From: DATAWZ01 sp036266975
GTDB lineage: Bacteria; Actinomycetota; Thermoleophilia; Solirubrobacterales; Solirubrobacteraceae
Length of the DNA stretch: 15,378 bases
Direction of reading: 5' to 3'
NCBI GenBank assembly: GCA_036266975.1
Contig: DATAWZ010000093.1
Span: forward strand, 1-15,378
Positions 6,291 through 13,258 of the stretch are shown here, in pieces. The translations under genes were made by a program, and so were the position numbers. The number at the start of each line of letters is the position of its first letter. Position 1 is the first letter of the stretch. Under the pieces are notes generated by a model. That model ran no database searches. It saw nothing but the letters and a program-made list of their open reading frames with translations, and was not told the origin of the DNA.

Positions 6291-7315
6291 TGTCATCAGC
6301 GCCGATCCCCCTCACCTCGCTCGCGCACGGGGCCGGTTGCGGGTGCAAGCTCCCCGCCGCGGCGTTGCTGCCGATCGTCCGCGACCTGCCCGGCGGCACC
6401 GACGAGCGGCTGCTGGTCGGCTCTCACACCGCCGACGACGCCGCGGTGTTCCGCATCACCGATGACCTCGCGCTCGTCCAGACGATCGACTTCTTCACCC
6501 CGATCGTCGACGACCCGTACGACTTCGGCCGCATAGCCGCGGCCAACGCGCTCTCCGACGTGTACGCGATGGGCGGCGAGCCGCTCACGGCGCTGAACAT
6601 CGTCGCCTTTCCCCTGGAGCGCCTCGGCGGCGAGGTGCTGCGCGAGATCCTGCGTGGCGGCGCCGAGGTGGTGTGCGGCGCCGGGGCCACGGTCGTCGGC
6701 GGGCACTCGATCGACGACCCCGAACCCAAGTACGGCCTGGCCGTCACCGGGATCGTGCGGGTGGACGAACTGCTCACCAACGCCGGTGGACAAGCGGGCG
6801 ACGCGCTCGTGCTGACCAAGCCGCTCGGCGTCGGAGCGGTCTCGACGGCGATCAAGCGTGGCCTGCTCTGCGCCGGCGATCCGCTGCACGACCGGGCCGT
6901 CGAGGTCATGGTCACGCTCAACGCCGACGCCGCGGCCGCCGCGCGGGCCGCCGGAGCGCACGCGCTGACCGACGTGACCGGTTTCGGGCTGCTCGGGCAT
7001 CTGCACAACCTCACTCGCGCGAGCGGCCTCGCCGCGCGGGTCAACGCCGACGCGGTCCCCGTGCTGGGCGGCGTGCTGGAGCTGCTCGGCAGCGAGGAGG
7101 CGGTGTCGGGCGGCAGCCGCCGCAACCGCGAGTACGCCGAGACGTTCACCTCCTTCGCGGCCGGCCTTCACCCGGCGCGGGCCCGGCTGGTGTGCGATGC
7201 GACGACCTCGGGCGGGCTCCTCGTCGCCGTGGTCCCCGAGCGCGCGGCAGAGATCTCCGGCGCGGTCGTCGGTGAGCTGATCGCCGGCGAGCCGGGGACC
7301 ATCGAGGTGATCTGA
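6290..7315 (+). CDS. selD: selenide, water dikinase (selenophosphate synthase), Cys form
   Basis: Makes selenophosphate from selenide and ATP, the selenium donor for SelA. 341 residues, normal length. The N-terminal flexible loop reads His13-Gly-Ala-Gly-Cys17-Gly-Cys19-Lys20, matching the essential Cys17 and Lys20 of E. coli SelD in both motif and number; it is the Cys rather than the Sec version. Downstream are the Asp-Asp-Ala-Ala-Val-Phe nucleotide/metal segment, the Asn-Ala-Leu-Ser-Asp-Val-Tyr-Ala-Met-Gly-Gly motif and the Gly-Gly-His-Ser-Ile-Asp-Asp loop. The gene starts at a GTG with a leaderless promoter and ends 7 nt before tRNA-Sec, so it likely heads a selD-selC-selA-selB transcript. 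Confidence 0.97.
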   Translation: MSSAPIPLTSLAHGAGCGCKLPAAALLPIVRDLPGGTDERLLVGSHTADDAAVFRITDDLALVQTIDFFTPIVDDPYDFGRIAAANALSDVYAMGGEPLTALNIVAFPLERLGGEVLREILRGGAEVVCGAGATVVGGHSIDDPEPKYGLAVTGIVRVDELLTNAGGQAGDALVLTKPLGVGAVSTAIKRGLLCAGDPLHDRAVEVMVTLNADAAAAARAAGAHALTDVTGFGLLGHLHNLTRASGLAARVNADAVPVLGGVLELLGSEEAVSGGSRRNREYAETFTSFAAGLHPARARLVCDATTSGGLLVAVVPERAAEISGAVVGELIAGEPGTIEVI

Positions 7316-7322
7316 TGATCGT

Positions 7323-7414
7323 GGAGCGGCCGGGGCCCGGTGGCCCACCCGGTCTTCAAAACCGGGCGGAGCGCGGCCGACCGCGCTGGAAGGTTCGACT
7401 CCTTCGCCGCTCCG
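7323..7414 (+). tRNA. selC: tRNA-Sec (anticodon TCA)
   Basis: A 92-nt tRNA with the special Sec architecture. Acceptor stem is 8 bp (7323-7330 with 7406-7413, fully paired). The D arm is 7333-7337/7342-7346 with a tight 4-nt loop CGGT. The anticodon stem is 6 bp (7348-7353/7361-7366) with loop CTTCAAA and anticodon TCA at 7356-7358. A long variable arm has a 7-bp stem (7370-7376/7381-7387). The T arm is 5 bp (7389-7393/7401-7405) with loop TTCGACT. The discriminator is G7414. This is the bacterial 8+5 type that reads UGA. CCA is not encoded. It starts 7 nt after selD and ends one base before the selA ATG. Confidence 0.97.
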
Positions 7415-7415
7415 T

Positions 7416-8711
7416 ATGACCGACGACGCCACCCGCTCCCGGCTGCGGTCGCTGCCTTCGGTGGACCGGCTGGCTGCCGCGGTGGCCCGCGAGGAGCTCG
7501 AGGCCCGGCGCGCCGAACTACTGGACGGGGCCACCGACGAGCCCGACCTCGTCGAGCGGGCCCGCGCCCGCCTGCGGCCGAGCCTGCGTCCGGTGCTCAA
7601 CGCCACCGGAGTCGTGGTGCACACGAATCTCGGACGCGCGCCCCTCGCGGCGGCCGCGCGGGACGCCGTCACGCGCGTGGCCAAGGGGTCGTGCAACCTC
7701 GAGCTCGACCTCGACGGCGGAGGCCGGGGCTCACGCCAGGACCACGTTGCCGACCTGCTGACCGAGCTCACCGGCGCCGAGGCGGCCATCGCGGTCAACA
7801 ACGGCGCCGCCGCGGTGCTGCTGGCGGTCGCCGCGCTCGCCGGCGGGCGGGAGACGGTCGTCTCCCGCGGGCAGCTCATCGAGATCGGCGGCGGCTTTCG
7901 CATCCCGGAGGTGCTCGCCCAGGCGGGCACGTTGCTCGTGGAGGTCGGCACCACCAATCGCACCCGTGTGGCCGACTACGAGCGCGCCGTGGGCGAGCGG
8001 ACCGGCGCGATCCTGCGCGCGCACCCGTCGAACTTCCGCACGCTCGGCTTCACCGAGGAGGTCGAGATCGAGGCGCTCTGCCGGCTCGGTCCCCCCGTCG
8101 TCGACGACGTCGGCTCGGGCGTGCTCGACGCGGACCTGCTCGAGCGGCTCGCCGGGGAGCCGCCCGTGCGGCGCTCGGTGCGCGCGGGCGCGGCGCTCGT
8201 CGCGTTCAGCGGGGACAAGCTCCTCGGCGGCCCCCAGGCCGGGCTGCTCGTCGGGACCCGCGCGGCGATCGAGGCCTGCCGGACCCATCCCCTGGCTCGT
8301 GCGCTGCGCATCGACAAGCTCTCCCTCGCCGCGCTGGAGGCGACGCTCGCGCTCTACCGCGATCCGGACGCGGCCCGCCGGGAGCTGCCGGTGCTCGCGA
8401 TGCTCGCCGCCGAGGAGCCCGAGCTGCGCACGCGAGCCGCCCGCCTGGCCGAGGCGACCGGGGGCGAGGTCGTGGAGGGGATCGCGCGCGTCGGCGGCGG
8501 CGCGCTGCCCCTGCTCGAGCTCCCGGGTCCGGTGGTCGCGCTCGACCCCGGCCCGGCCGGCGCGGACGCCTTCGCGGCGGCCCTGCGGCGCGGCGAACCG
8601 CCCGTCCTCGGCCGCGTGCACAAGGGCCGGCTGCTGCTGGACCCCCGCACGCTCGCCGACGAGGACGTCGGGCGCGCGGGCGCCGCCGTCCGCGCCGCGC
8701 GTGAGCGGTGA
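7416..8711 (+). CDS. selA: L-seryl-tRNA(Sec) selenium transferase
   Basis: PLP enzyme converting Ser-tRNA-Sec to selenocysteyl-tRNA-Sec using selenophosphate. 431 residues, slightly shorter than E. coli SelA. The N-terminus has the conserved Leu-Arg-Ser-Leu-Pro-Ser-Val-Asp-Arg-Leu; the core has Leu-Asn-Ala-Thr-Gly-Val-Val-Val-His-Thr-Asn-Leu-Gly-Arg-Ala-Pro-Leu, and the PLP lysine is Lys268 in Phe-Ser-Gly-Asp-Lys-Leu-Leu-Gly-Gly-Pro-Gln-Ala-Gly. The ATG at 7416 follows the tRNA-Sec discriminator by one base, so any ribosome-binding site would lie in the tRNA T arm (GGAAGG, 7388-7393, about 22 nt away). Its end, Arg-Ala-Ala-Arg-Glu-Arg-stop, is echoed in the downstream 56-bp repeats. Confidence 0.97.
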   Translation: MTDDATRSRLRSLPSVDRLAAAVAREELEARRAELLDGATDEPDLVERARARLRPSLRPVLNATGVVVHTNLGRAPLAAAARDAVTRVAKGSCNLELDLDGGGRGSRQDHVADLLTELTGAEAAIAVNNGAAAVLLAVAALAGGRETVVSRGQLIEIGGGFRIPEVLAQAGTLLVEVGTTNRTRVADYERAVGERTGAILRAHPSNFRTLGFTEEVEIEALCRLGPPVVDDVGSGVLDADLLERLAGEPPVRRSVRAGAALVAFSGDKLLGGPQAGLLVGTRAAIEACRTHPLARALRIDKLSLAALEATLALYRDPDAARRELPVLAMLAAEEPELRTRAARLAEATGGEVVEGIARVGGGALPLLELPGPVVALDPGPAGADAFAAALRRGEPPVLGRVHKGRLLLDPRTLADEDVGRAGAAVRAARER

Positions 8712-8931
8712 GCGCGCCCACGCCACCCACGCTGGACACCACCGTCCGCGCCGCGCGCGAGCGGTGAGCGCGCCCACGCCACCCACGCTGGACACCACCG
8801 TCCACGCCGCACGCGAGCGGTGAGCGCGCCCACCCCACCCACGCTGGACACCACCGTCCACGCCGCACGCGAGCGGTGAGCGCGCCCACGCCACCCACGC
8901 TGGACACCACCGTCCACGCCGCACGCGAGCG
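8708..8931 (+). repeat. four tandem 56-bp repeats derived from the selA/selB junction
   Basis: Units start at 8708, 8764, 8820 and 8876 with an exact 56-bp period; a fifth, diverged copy forms the first ~40 bp of selB at 8932. Units differ by only a few substitutions (for example CGC/GCG to CAC/GCA in unit 1 versus 2-4, and one ACG to ACC in unit 3) with no indels. Each unit joins a selB-start-like sequence to a selA-end-like sequence. Units 2-4 can form a 5-bp hairpin TGGAC-ACCACC-GTCCA (8789-8804 in unit 2); unit 1 has one G-U pair in it. Confidence 0.95.
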
Positions 8932-8935
8932 GTGA
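8708..8935 (+). other. chain of four overlapping 19-residue mini-ORFs linking selA to selB
   Basis: Each repeat is a complete mini-ORF: GTG start, 19 codons, TGA stop (8708-8767, 8764-8823, 8820-8879, 8876-8935). Each begins at the GTGA shared with the previous stop, so selA stop/ORF1 start, the three internal junctions, and ORF4 stop/selB start all have the same 4-nt overlap. All four encode Met-Ser-Ala-Pro-Thr-Pro-Pro-Thr-Leu-Asp-Thr-Thr-Val-(Arg or His)-Ala-Ala-Arg-Glu-Arg. The first part matches the SelB N-terminus and the last part the SelA C-terminus. The substitutions seen do not break any start, stop or frame. They may be translated only as a relay for reinitiation. Confidence 0.7.
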
Positions 8936-10452
8936 GCGCGCCCACACCACTCACGCTGGGCACCGCCGGCCACATCGATCACGGCAAGACCACCCTCGTG
9001 CGCGCGCTCACCGGCGTGGATACCGACCGGCTGCCCGAGGAGCGCGCGCGGGGCATGACCATCGAACTCGGCTACGCGCCGCTGACGCTTCCCGGCGGGC
9101 GGCGGCTGTCGGTCGTCGACGTCCCCGGGCACGAGCGCTTCGTGCGCACGATGGTCGCCGGAGCGACCGGCATCGACCTCTACCTGATGACGGTCGCGGC
9201 CGACGACGGCGTCATGCCCCAAACCCGCGAGCACGCGGCCGTACTCGGAGCCCTGGCCATCACGGGCGGGGTGGTCGCGATCACCAAGTCCGACCGGTGC
9301 GACCCGCGGGACGCCGCGGCCGCGGCGCGTGAGCTCCTGCCTGGCGCAGAGGTCGTGCCGTGCTGCGCCCGCACGGGCGACGGGGTCGACGGCGTGGCGC
9401 GCGCGCTCGAACGGATCGCCGGCCGGGTCGAGCGCCACCGGCGCGGCGAGGCGGCCGTCCTGCACGTGGACCGCGTGTTCACGATCCGCGGGGCGGGAAC
9501 GGTCGTCACCGGCACGCTGTGGAGCGGCTCGCTCGCTCCCGGTGACGGCGTCCGCCTACTGCCCTCCGGCCGGACGGCGCGCGTCCGCGGGGTGCAGGTG
9601 CACGATGCGCCGACCGAGCGCGCCCTGGCCGGGCAGCGCGTGGCTGTCAACCTCGCCGGCCTCGCCGTCCGCGAGGTGGCTCGGGGCGACGCGCTCGTCT
9701 CGGCCGACGCGGACCTGGAGCCGAGCCTCATCCTCGACACCGCGCTCACGCTCACTGTCGAGCCACGCAGCGCTGTCCGCCTCCAGGTTCACCACGGCAC
9801 GCGCGACGTGCCCGGGCGGGCGATCGCCCTCGGCGGCCGCCTGTGGCAGCTGCGGCTCGAGCGCCCGCTGTTCGCCGCCGCCGGCGATCACATCGTGCTG
9901 CGCTCGATCGCCCCGCCCGACACGCTCGGCGGTGGGGTCGTCCTGGATCCGCGCGCTCGCCGCCACGGCCGCCGGGAGGAGGTGCTCGAGCGCCTGGCGG
10001 GACTGGAGCGGGGCGCGCCGGCCGAGCCTCCCACGCTGCCCGCGCCGCCTGCGCCGGGGCCACCGCCCGCGCCGGGACCCGACGGGCCCCGCGCCGCGCC
10101 GATGCTGGACCCCGCCGCGGCCGCTCTCGCGGCACGGCTGCGCGAGGCCGGCCACGAGCCGCCCACGCTCGCCGAGCTCGGGGCGGATTCCGCGCATCTC
10201 CCTGCGCTGCGCGACGCCGGCGTGGCCGTCCGGGTCGGACGCGACATGTACGCGCACGCCGACGTGATCGACGCGGTCGGTGCGCGGGTGACGGCGATCA
10301 TCGCGACCGAAGGCGCAATCACGCTGCGCCGTCTGCGCGACGAGCTCTCGACGTCGCGCCGTTACGCCCAGGCGCTGCTCGAGCACCTCGATGCCGCACG
10401 GGTGACCCTCCGACTCGAGGATGACCGCCGCGTGCTGCGCCGCAATCGCTGA
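8932..10452 (+). CDS. selB: selenocysteine-specific elongation factor SelB, compact form
   Basis: GTPase that carries Sec-tRNA-Sec to ribosomes at UGA/SECIS sites. 506 residues versus about 614 in E. coli. The G1 motif is Gly13-His-Ile-Asp-His-Gly-Lys19-Thr20, G3 is Asp-Val-Pro-Gly-His-Glu, and G4 is Thr118-Lys119-Ser120-Asp121 in place of the usual Asn-Lys-x-Asp. EF-Tu-like domains 2 and 3 follow to about residue 345. A Pro/Ala-rich linker (about 360-390) then leads to a shortened C-terminal region ending in a typical last winged helix (Ile-Thr-Leu-Arg-Arg-Leu-Arg-Asp...Ser-Arg-Arg-Tyr-Ala-Gln-Ala-Leu-Leu-Glu), the RNA-binding part. The first winged helices appear reduced. The GTG start overlaps the stop of the fourth mini-ORF and is itself inside the repeat-derived sequence. 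Confidence 0.96.
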   Translation: MSAPTPLTLGTAGHIDHGKTTLVRALTGVDTDRLPEERARGMTIELGYAPLTLPGGRRLSVVDVPGHERFVRTMVAGATGIDLYLMTVAADDGVMPQTREHAAVLGALAITGGVVAITKSDRCDPRDAAAAARELLPGAEVVPCCARTGDGVDGVARALERIAGRVERHRRGEAAVLHVDRVFTIRGAGTVVTGTLWSGSLAPGDGVRLLPSGRTARVRGVQVHDAPTERALAGQRVAVNLAGLAVREVARGDALVSADADLEPSLILDTALTLTVEPRSAVRLQVHHGTRDVPGRAIALGGRLWQLRLERPLFAAAGDHIVLRSIAPPDTLGGGVVLDPRARRHGRREEVLERLAGLERGAPAEPPTLPAPPAPGPPPAPGPDGPRAAPMLDPAAAALAARLREAGHEPPTLAELGADSAHLPALRDAGVAVRVGRDMYAHADVIDAVGARVTAIIATEGAITLRRLRDELSTSRRYAQALLEHLDAARVTLRLEDDRRVLRRNR

Positions 10453-10461
10453 GCAAGCCGA

Positions 10462-10771
10462 TCAGCCGGGCACGGAGAACTGCACGCGAGCGACCCGTTC
10501 GGCGTACGGGGCGAGCAGCCCGCGCAGGCGATTGTGCTCGGCCTCGAGATCGCAGGCCCCGTACGTCGCCTCGTCCTCGAAGTCCGCGACGACGGCAAAG
10601 CTCCAGTTGCCCTCCCGCCGCCCGAGGTCGTCGCCCAGCGTGTAGCTGAGCGTGCCCGGTCAGCGTGAGCGTGCCCGGGAGGTTCAGCGCAGGCAAGCCG
10701 TCCTGGATCCCCGCCACCGCCGCGGGATCGGCGCCCGACCCCAGCTCAACGAGCACGGGGTTGCGAATCAT
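10462..10771 (-). pseudogene. Dabb (stress-responsive alpha/beta-barrel) domain gene broken by a 19-bp duplication
   Basis: From ATG at 10771 the frame reads Met-Ile-Arg-Asn-Pro-Val-Leu-Val-Glu-Leu and reaches Leu-Pro-Gly-Thr-Leu. The matching continuation (Ser-Tyr-Thr-Leu-Gly-Asp-Asp-Leu-Gly-Arg-Arg-Glu-Gly-Asn-Trp-Ser-Phe-Ala-Val to ...Val-Gln-Phe-Ser-Val-Pro-Gly-stop at 10462) is in another frame. The cause is visible: TGAGCGTGCCCGG occurs at 10647-10659 and again at 10666-10678, a 19-bp tandem duplication. Removing one copy restores a single 96-residue protein, the normal size of a Dabb protein. It is convergent with selB, with 9 bp between the two stops. It could be a real mutation or an assembly artefact. 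Confidence 0.8.
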
Positions 10772-10920
10772 CGCGCCGATATCGGCACCTGTACCCCGAC
10801 TTGGCGCGAAAGCCCCGGACGAGCTTCGCTCTAGCATTGCGCCCTCTGGGTGATCAAGCTCGATCCTCCGCGCCACGCGTGCACGCCGCGAGGCGGTCGT
10901 TGACCGCGCTGGCCCAGTTG

Positions 10921-11673
10921 ATGCCGGCCGGTATGAGGGCGAAGCTCAGCAGCCGGGATCTGCAGCGGCGCCTGCGCGACGAGGTCCAGCGCCTCACCGA
11001 CCGCGGCGATCACGAGACCTTCCGTGAGGACCTCGCTCGCCGCTACATCCGGGGCGAGGGGATCGAGATCGGCGCCCTGCACCGGCCCCTGCGCGTGCCG
11101 CGCCCGGCGCACGTGCGGTACGTGGACCGCATGAGCCGCGAGCAGCTGCTCGCGCACTACACGAGCATCGTGTACGGCGACCCGGATTGGGTCGTCGAGG
11201 TCGACGTCGTCGACGACGGCGAGCGATTGGACCGCTTCGCCGACCAATCGGTCGACTTCGTGATCGCCAACCACATGCTCGAACACGCCGAGGACCCCGT
11301 CGGGGTCCTCGAGCACTTCGTGCGCGTCCTGCGGTCCGGCGGGATTGTCTTCCTGACGCTGCCCGATCCCGATCACACGGTCGATCGACTGCGCCCTCGT
11401 ACCACCGTGGACCACGTGCTGCGCGATCATCGCGAGGGCCCGGAGGTCTCGCGAGACGACCACTACCACGAGTGGGCATGGGTCGAGTGCGTCCCGCCCG
11501 AGCGGATCCCCGAGCGCGTGGCCCAATACGCACGCGAGGGCATCCACCACCACTTCCACGTGTGGGAGCTTCCGGATTTCCTCGAGCTACTTCGGGCGCT
11601 TGACCTCCCGATCAAGCTCGAGGTCGCCCAGAGCCAGCTCGAGGAGTTCACGCTGATCCTGCGCCGCGTCTGA
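10921..11673 (+). CDS. class I SAM-dependent methyltransferase
   Basis: 250 residues from ATG 10921. The SAM motif I region is Gly45-Glu-Gly-Ile-Glu-Ile-Gly-Ala52; the acidic motif II region follows (Val-Asp-Val-Val-Asp-Asp-Gly-Glu), then Asp112-Phe-Val-Ile-Ala-Asn-His-Met-Leu-Glu-His-Ala-Glu-Asp-Pro, the usual methyltransferase-11 motif, and Val-Leu-Arg-Ser-Gly-Gly. The His-rich segment near the end (Gly-Ile-His-His-His-Phe-His-Val-Trp) is shared, from memory, with methyltransferases found in cell-surface polysaccharide loci. Substrate unknown. Start is uncertain: ATG 10933, GTG 10879 and TTG 10801 are in the same frame and none has a good ribosome-binding site. Confidence 0.88.
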   Translation: MPAGMRAKLSSRDLQRRLRDEVQRLTDRGDHETFREDLARRYIRGEGIEIGALHRPLRVPRPAHVRYVDRMSREQLLAHYTSIVYGDPDWVVEVDVVDDGERLDRFADQSVDFVIANHMLEHAEDPVGVLEHFVRVLRSGGIVFLTLPDPDHTVDRLRPRTTVDHVLRDHREGPEVSRDDHYHEWAWVECVPPERIPERVAQYAREGIHHHFHVWELPDFLELLRALDLPIKLEVAQSQLEEFTLILRRV

Positions 11674-11679
11674 CGCGGC
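11663..11679 (+). terminator. GC hairpin over the methyltransferase stop codon
   Basis: GCCGCGT (11663-11669) and ACGCGGC (11673-11679) pair perfectly around a 3-nt loop. The stop TGA lies in the loop and stem. No T-run follows. It lies between convergent units and could slow transcription from either side. Confidence 0.3.
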
Positions 11680-11703
11680 GGGGCACGGCGCGGCCCGGGT
11701 CGG

Positions 11704-12480
11704 TCAGGCGCTGCGGGGGATCGGCAGCGGCGGGAGGTTCGCCAGCAGATTGACATGCTGCGCGCTGCCGATCGCGCTCAGGGCCGGACGCCACTGTGCG
11801 CCGAGCGCGCGCAACCGAGACACGAACGCGGCCGGAATCGGTGCGGTGTCCCGCGCGGGCCGGCCTTGAGCTGAGCGAGCGTGGCGTGGCCGCTCAGCGC
11901 GGTGGCGAGCGCCTTCGAACCCGCGGCGGGCGGATTGCCGCCCGCGCGAGTGACCTGCGCCGCCTCGCTGCCCATCTCGCTGGCCAGGTCCGCGGCCTCG
12001 ACCGTCGCCGCCCCCTGGCGGCAGGCCGCCCGCCCGCGTCATCCCCACGGCCAGGTCATGAAGGCTGACGATCTGGGTCACGCTCGTGCGTCCCGCTGCA
12101 ACAGCACCGCCGACTCGCCCGTCGCCGGGGTCGTCGAGGGTGTCACCGCCGAGGCGGGGGTGCTGGTCGCAGGGGTCCGCCTCCCCGGCTTGCGCGCGTG
12201 CCCGGCCCAAGCCGGCTTCGAGGTCCCGCTGGCGGCTGACTTCGGTGCCTTCTTCGGCGAAGTGGCCCCCGTGGCGGCGGTCGTCGTCGCGGTGGAGCGC
12301 TCGTCGCGGTCGAAGCGGTCGACATCGTGCCCTTCAGGTCGCGGAAGCCGCGCTCGGCCTCCAGACAGGCGCGGTCTGCGCCGGCGCGGTCGTCGCCGTC
12401 GTCCCAAGCGTGACCGTGGCCACCGACTTGGAATGCGAGCCGCTGCCACACCCCGCCTTACGCAGTCGCCGCGACCGGCG
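11704..12480 (-). pseudogene. degenerate lipoprotein-like remnant with several frameshifts
   Basis: No intact gene fits this stretch, but on the minus strand pieces in different frames look protein-like. Near 12460 there is a lipobox-like Lys-Ala-Gly-Cys-Gly-Ser-Gly-Ser-His-Ser-Lys-Ser followed by a Thr/Ala/Pro-rich tract. Around 12080-12300 a second frame is Ala/Thr/Pro/Lys-rich like a linker. At 11778-11975 there is a third piece, and the last frame ends with Val-Asn-Leu-Leu-Ala-Asn-Leu-Pro-Pro-Leu-Pro-Ile-Pro-Arg at 11704. Together they resemble a secreted lipoprotein with a disordered linker, broken by at least three frame changes. The family is not recognised. Confidence 0.35.
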
Positions 12481-12528
12481 CGACCCACAGGCCGCACGCC
12501 GACCACGGTCGCGCAGGCCGCCCGCGAC

Positions 12529-12740
12529 TCACGTTCCCGGGAGCGCCTCGGCCGGGACGCCGGTCGGACCCAGCGCCGTCACGGTCACCGGCTCAGAGCA
12601 CGCCGTCGCGAACACGCGGCCGGATCATAGAACTCCCGCTCGTACCCGGCCGTCGGCACCGTCACGGTGCTCGCCACGACGGCTCCGACATGGCACGAAC
12701 CGCTCGGGGGGCGTGACGGCATGCGGCCACGCCCCTCGGC
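12529..12740 (-). pseudogene. short unidentified coding remnant
   Basis: On the minus strand one frame reads Val-Ala-Ser-Thr-Val-Thr-Val-Pro-Thr-Ala-Gly-Tyr-Glu-Arg-Glu-Phe-Tyr-Asp-Pro-Ala, and a shifted frame continues Val-Phe-Ala-Thr-Ala-Cys-Ser-Glu-Pro-Val-Thr-Val-Thr-Ala-Leu-Gly to a stop at 12529-12531. The two halves look like one beta-rich secreted segment broken by a small indel. Family unknown. Confidence 0.3.
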
Positions 12741-12742
12741 GC

Positions 12743-13258
12743 TTACAGATGCAGGAGCCCCAGGAGCCCCAGGAGCCGACCGAGCCCGCCGCCGGCGCCC
12801 TGCGGCGGCGGCGTGGTGGAGCAGAGGCCGTGGGACGGCGGGGTCGAGGAGCTCTTCAGCTCCTGGATGTCGCTGAGCAGTGCCTGGGCCAGCGACAGCT
12901 CCGACGATGCGGTGAACGCGTCGAACCGGCCGGCGAACGATGCCCCGTTCAGCATCTCGTCGATCTGGGTCGCCACCGGCTGGCGCAGGCTCTGGCATCC
13001 GTTCAGCTGCGCATCCCACGCCTGGTACTCGGAGTTGGGCTCCGTCACCGCCTTGGTCGAGATGTTCAGCGCATCCTGGCCGAACTCGCCAAAGGGCGCA
13101 TTCAGCTGCTTGTAGGCGCTGGAGAGATCGTCGTAGAGCTGCTCGTTGGCGGCGATCGCCGGCGGCGTCGCTTGCCGATCCAGGATCTGGGAGATCGGCC
13201 GGCCGTCGGACACGTAGTCCGACTTCAGACCGGTCAGGGTCATCAGCGTCGGCTCGGC
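12743..13258 (-). pseudogene. C-terminal remnant of an alkaline phosphatase-family (phosphodiesterase/sulfatase-like) protein
   Basis: The minus-strand frame is protein-like from about 13258 to the TAA at 12743-12745. It begins Pro-Thr-Leu-Met-Thr-Leu-Thr-Gly-Leu-Lys-Ser-Asp-Tyr-Val-Ser-Asp-Gly-Arg-Pro, which resembles the end of the catalytic domain of actinobacterial alkaline phosphatase-family proteins. It continues with the helical tail (Tyr-Lys-Gln-Leu-Asn-Ala-Pro-Phe-Gly-Glu-Phe-Gly-Gln-Asp-Ala-Leu) seen in them, as far as I recall. It ends in Leu-Leu-Gly repeats. The catalytic N-terminal part is absent: upstream of 13258 the other strand carries EfeO sequence. This is a truncated gene, probably non-functional. 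Confidence 0.6.
12752..12778 (+). repeat. 9-bp tandem repeat, three copies
   Basis: CAGGAGCCC is repeated three times (last base differs). On the minus strand it encodes the Leu-Leu-Gly repeats at the end of the phosphatase-family remnant. Confidence 0.8.

Noticed and set aside
6296..7963. 555-codon minus-strand ORF opposite selD and tRNA-Sec
   Set aside because: It crosses selD and the tRNA; low-complexity Ser/Arg/Ala translation.
8700..8940. CRISPR array
   Set aside because: Units are directly contiguous 56-bp repeats with no unique spacers, and each is an ORF linked to selA/selB.
7731..8975. Long minus-strand ORF opposite selA and through the 56-bp repeats, with a repetitive Trp/Arg/Gly-rich protein
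   Set aside because: It is the shadow of selA and the repeats; repetition comes from the DNA array, and the plus-strand frames explain all of it.
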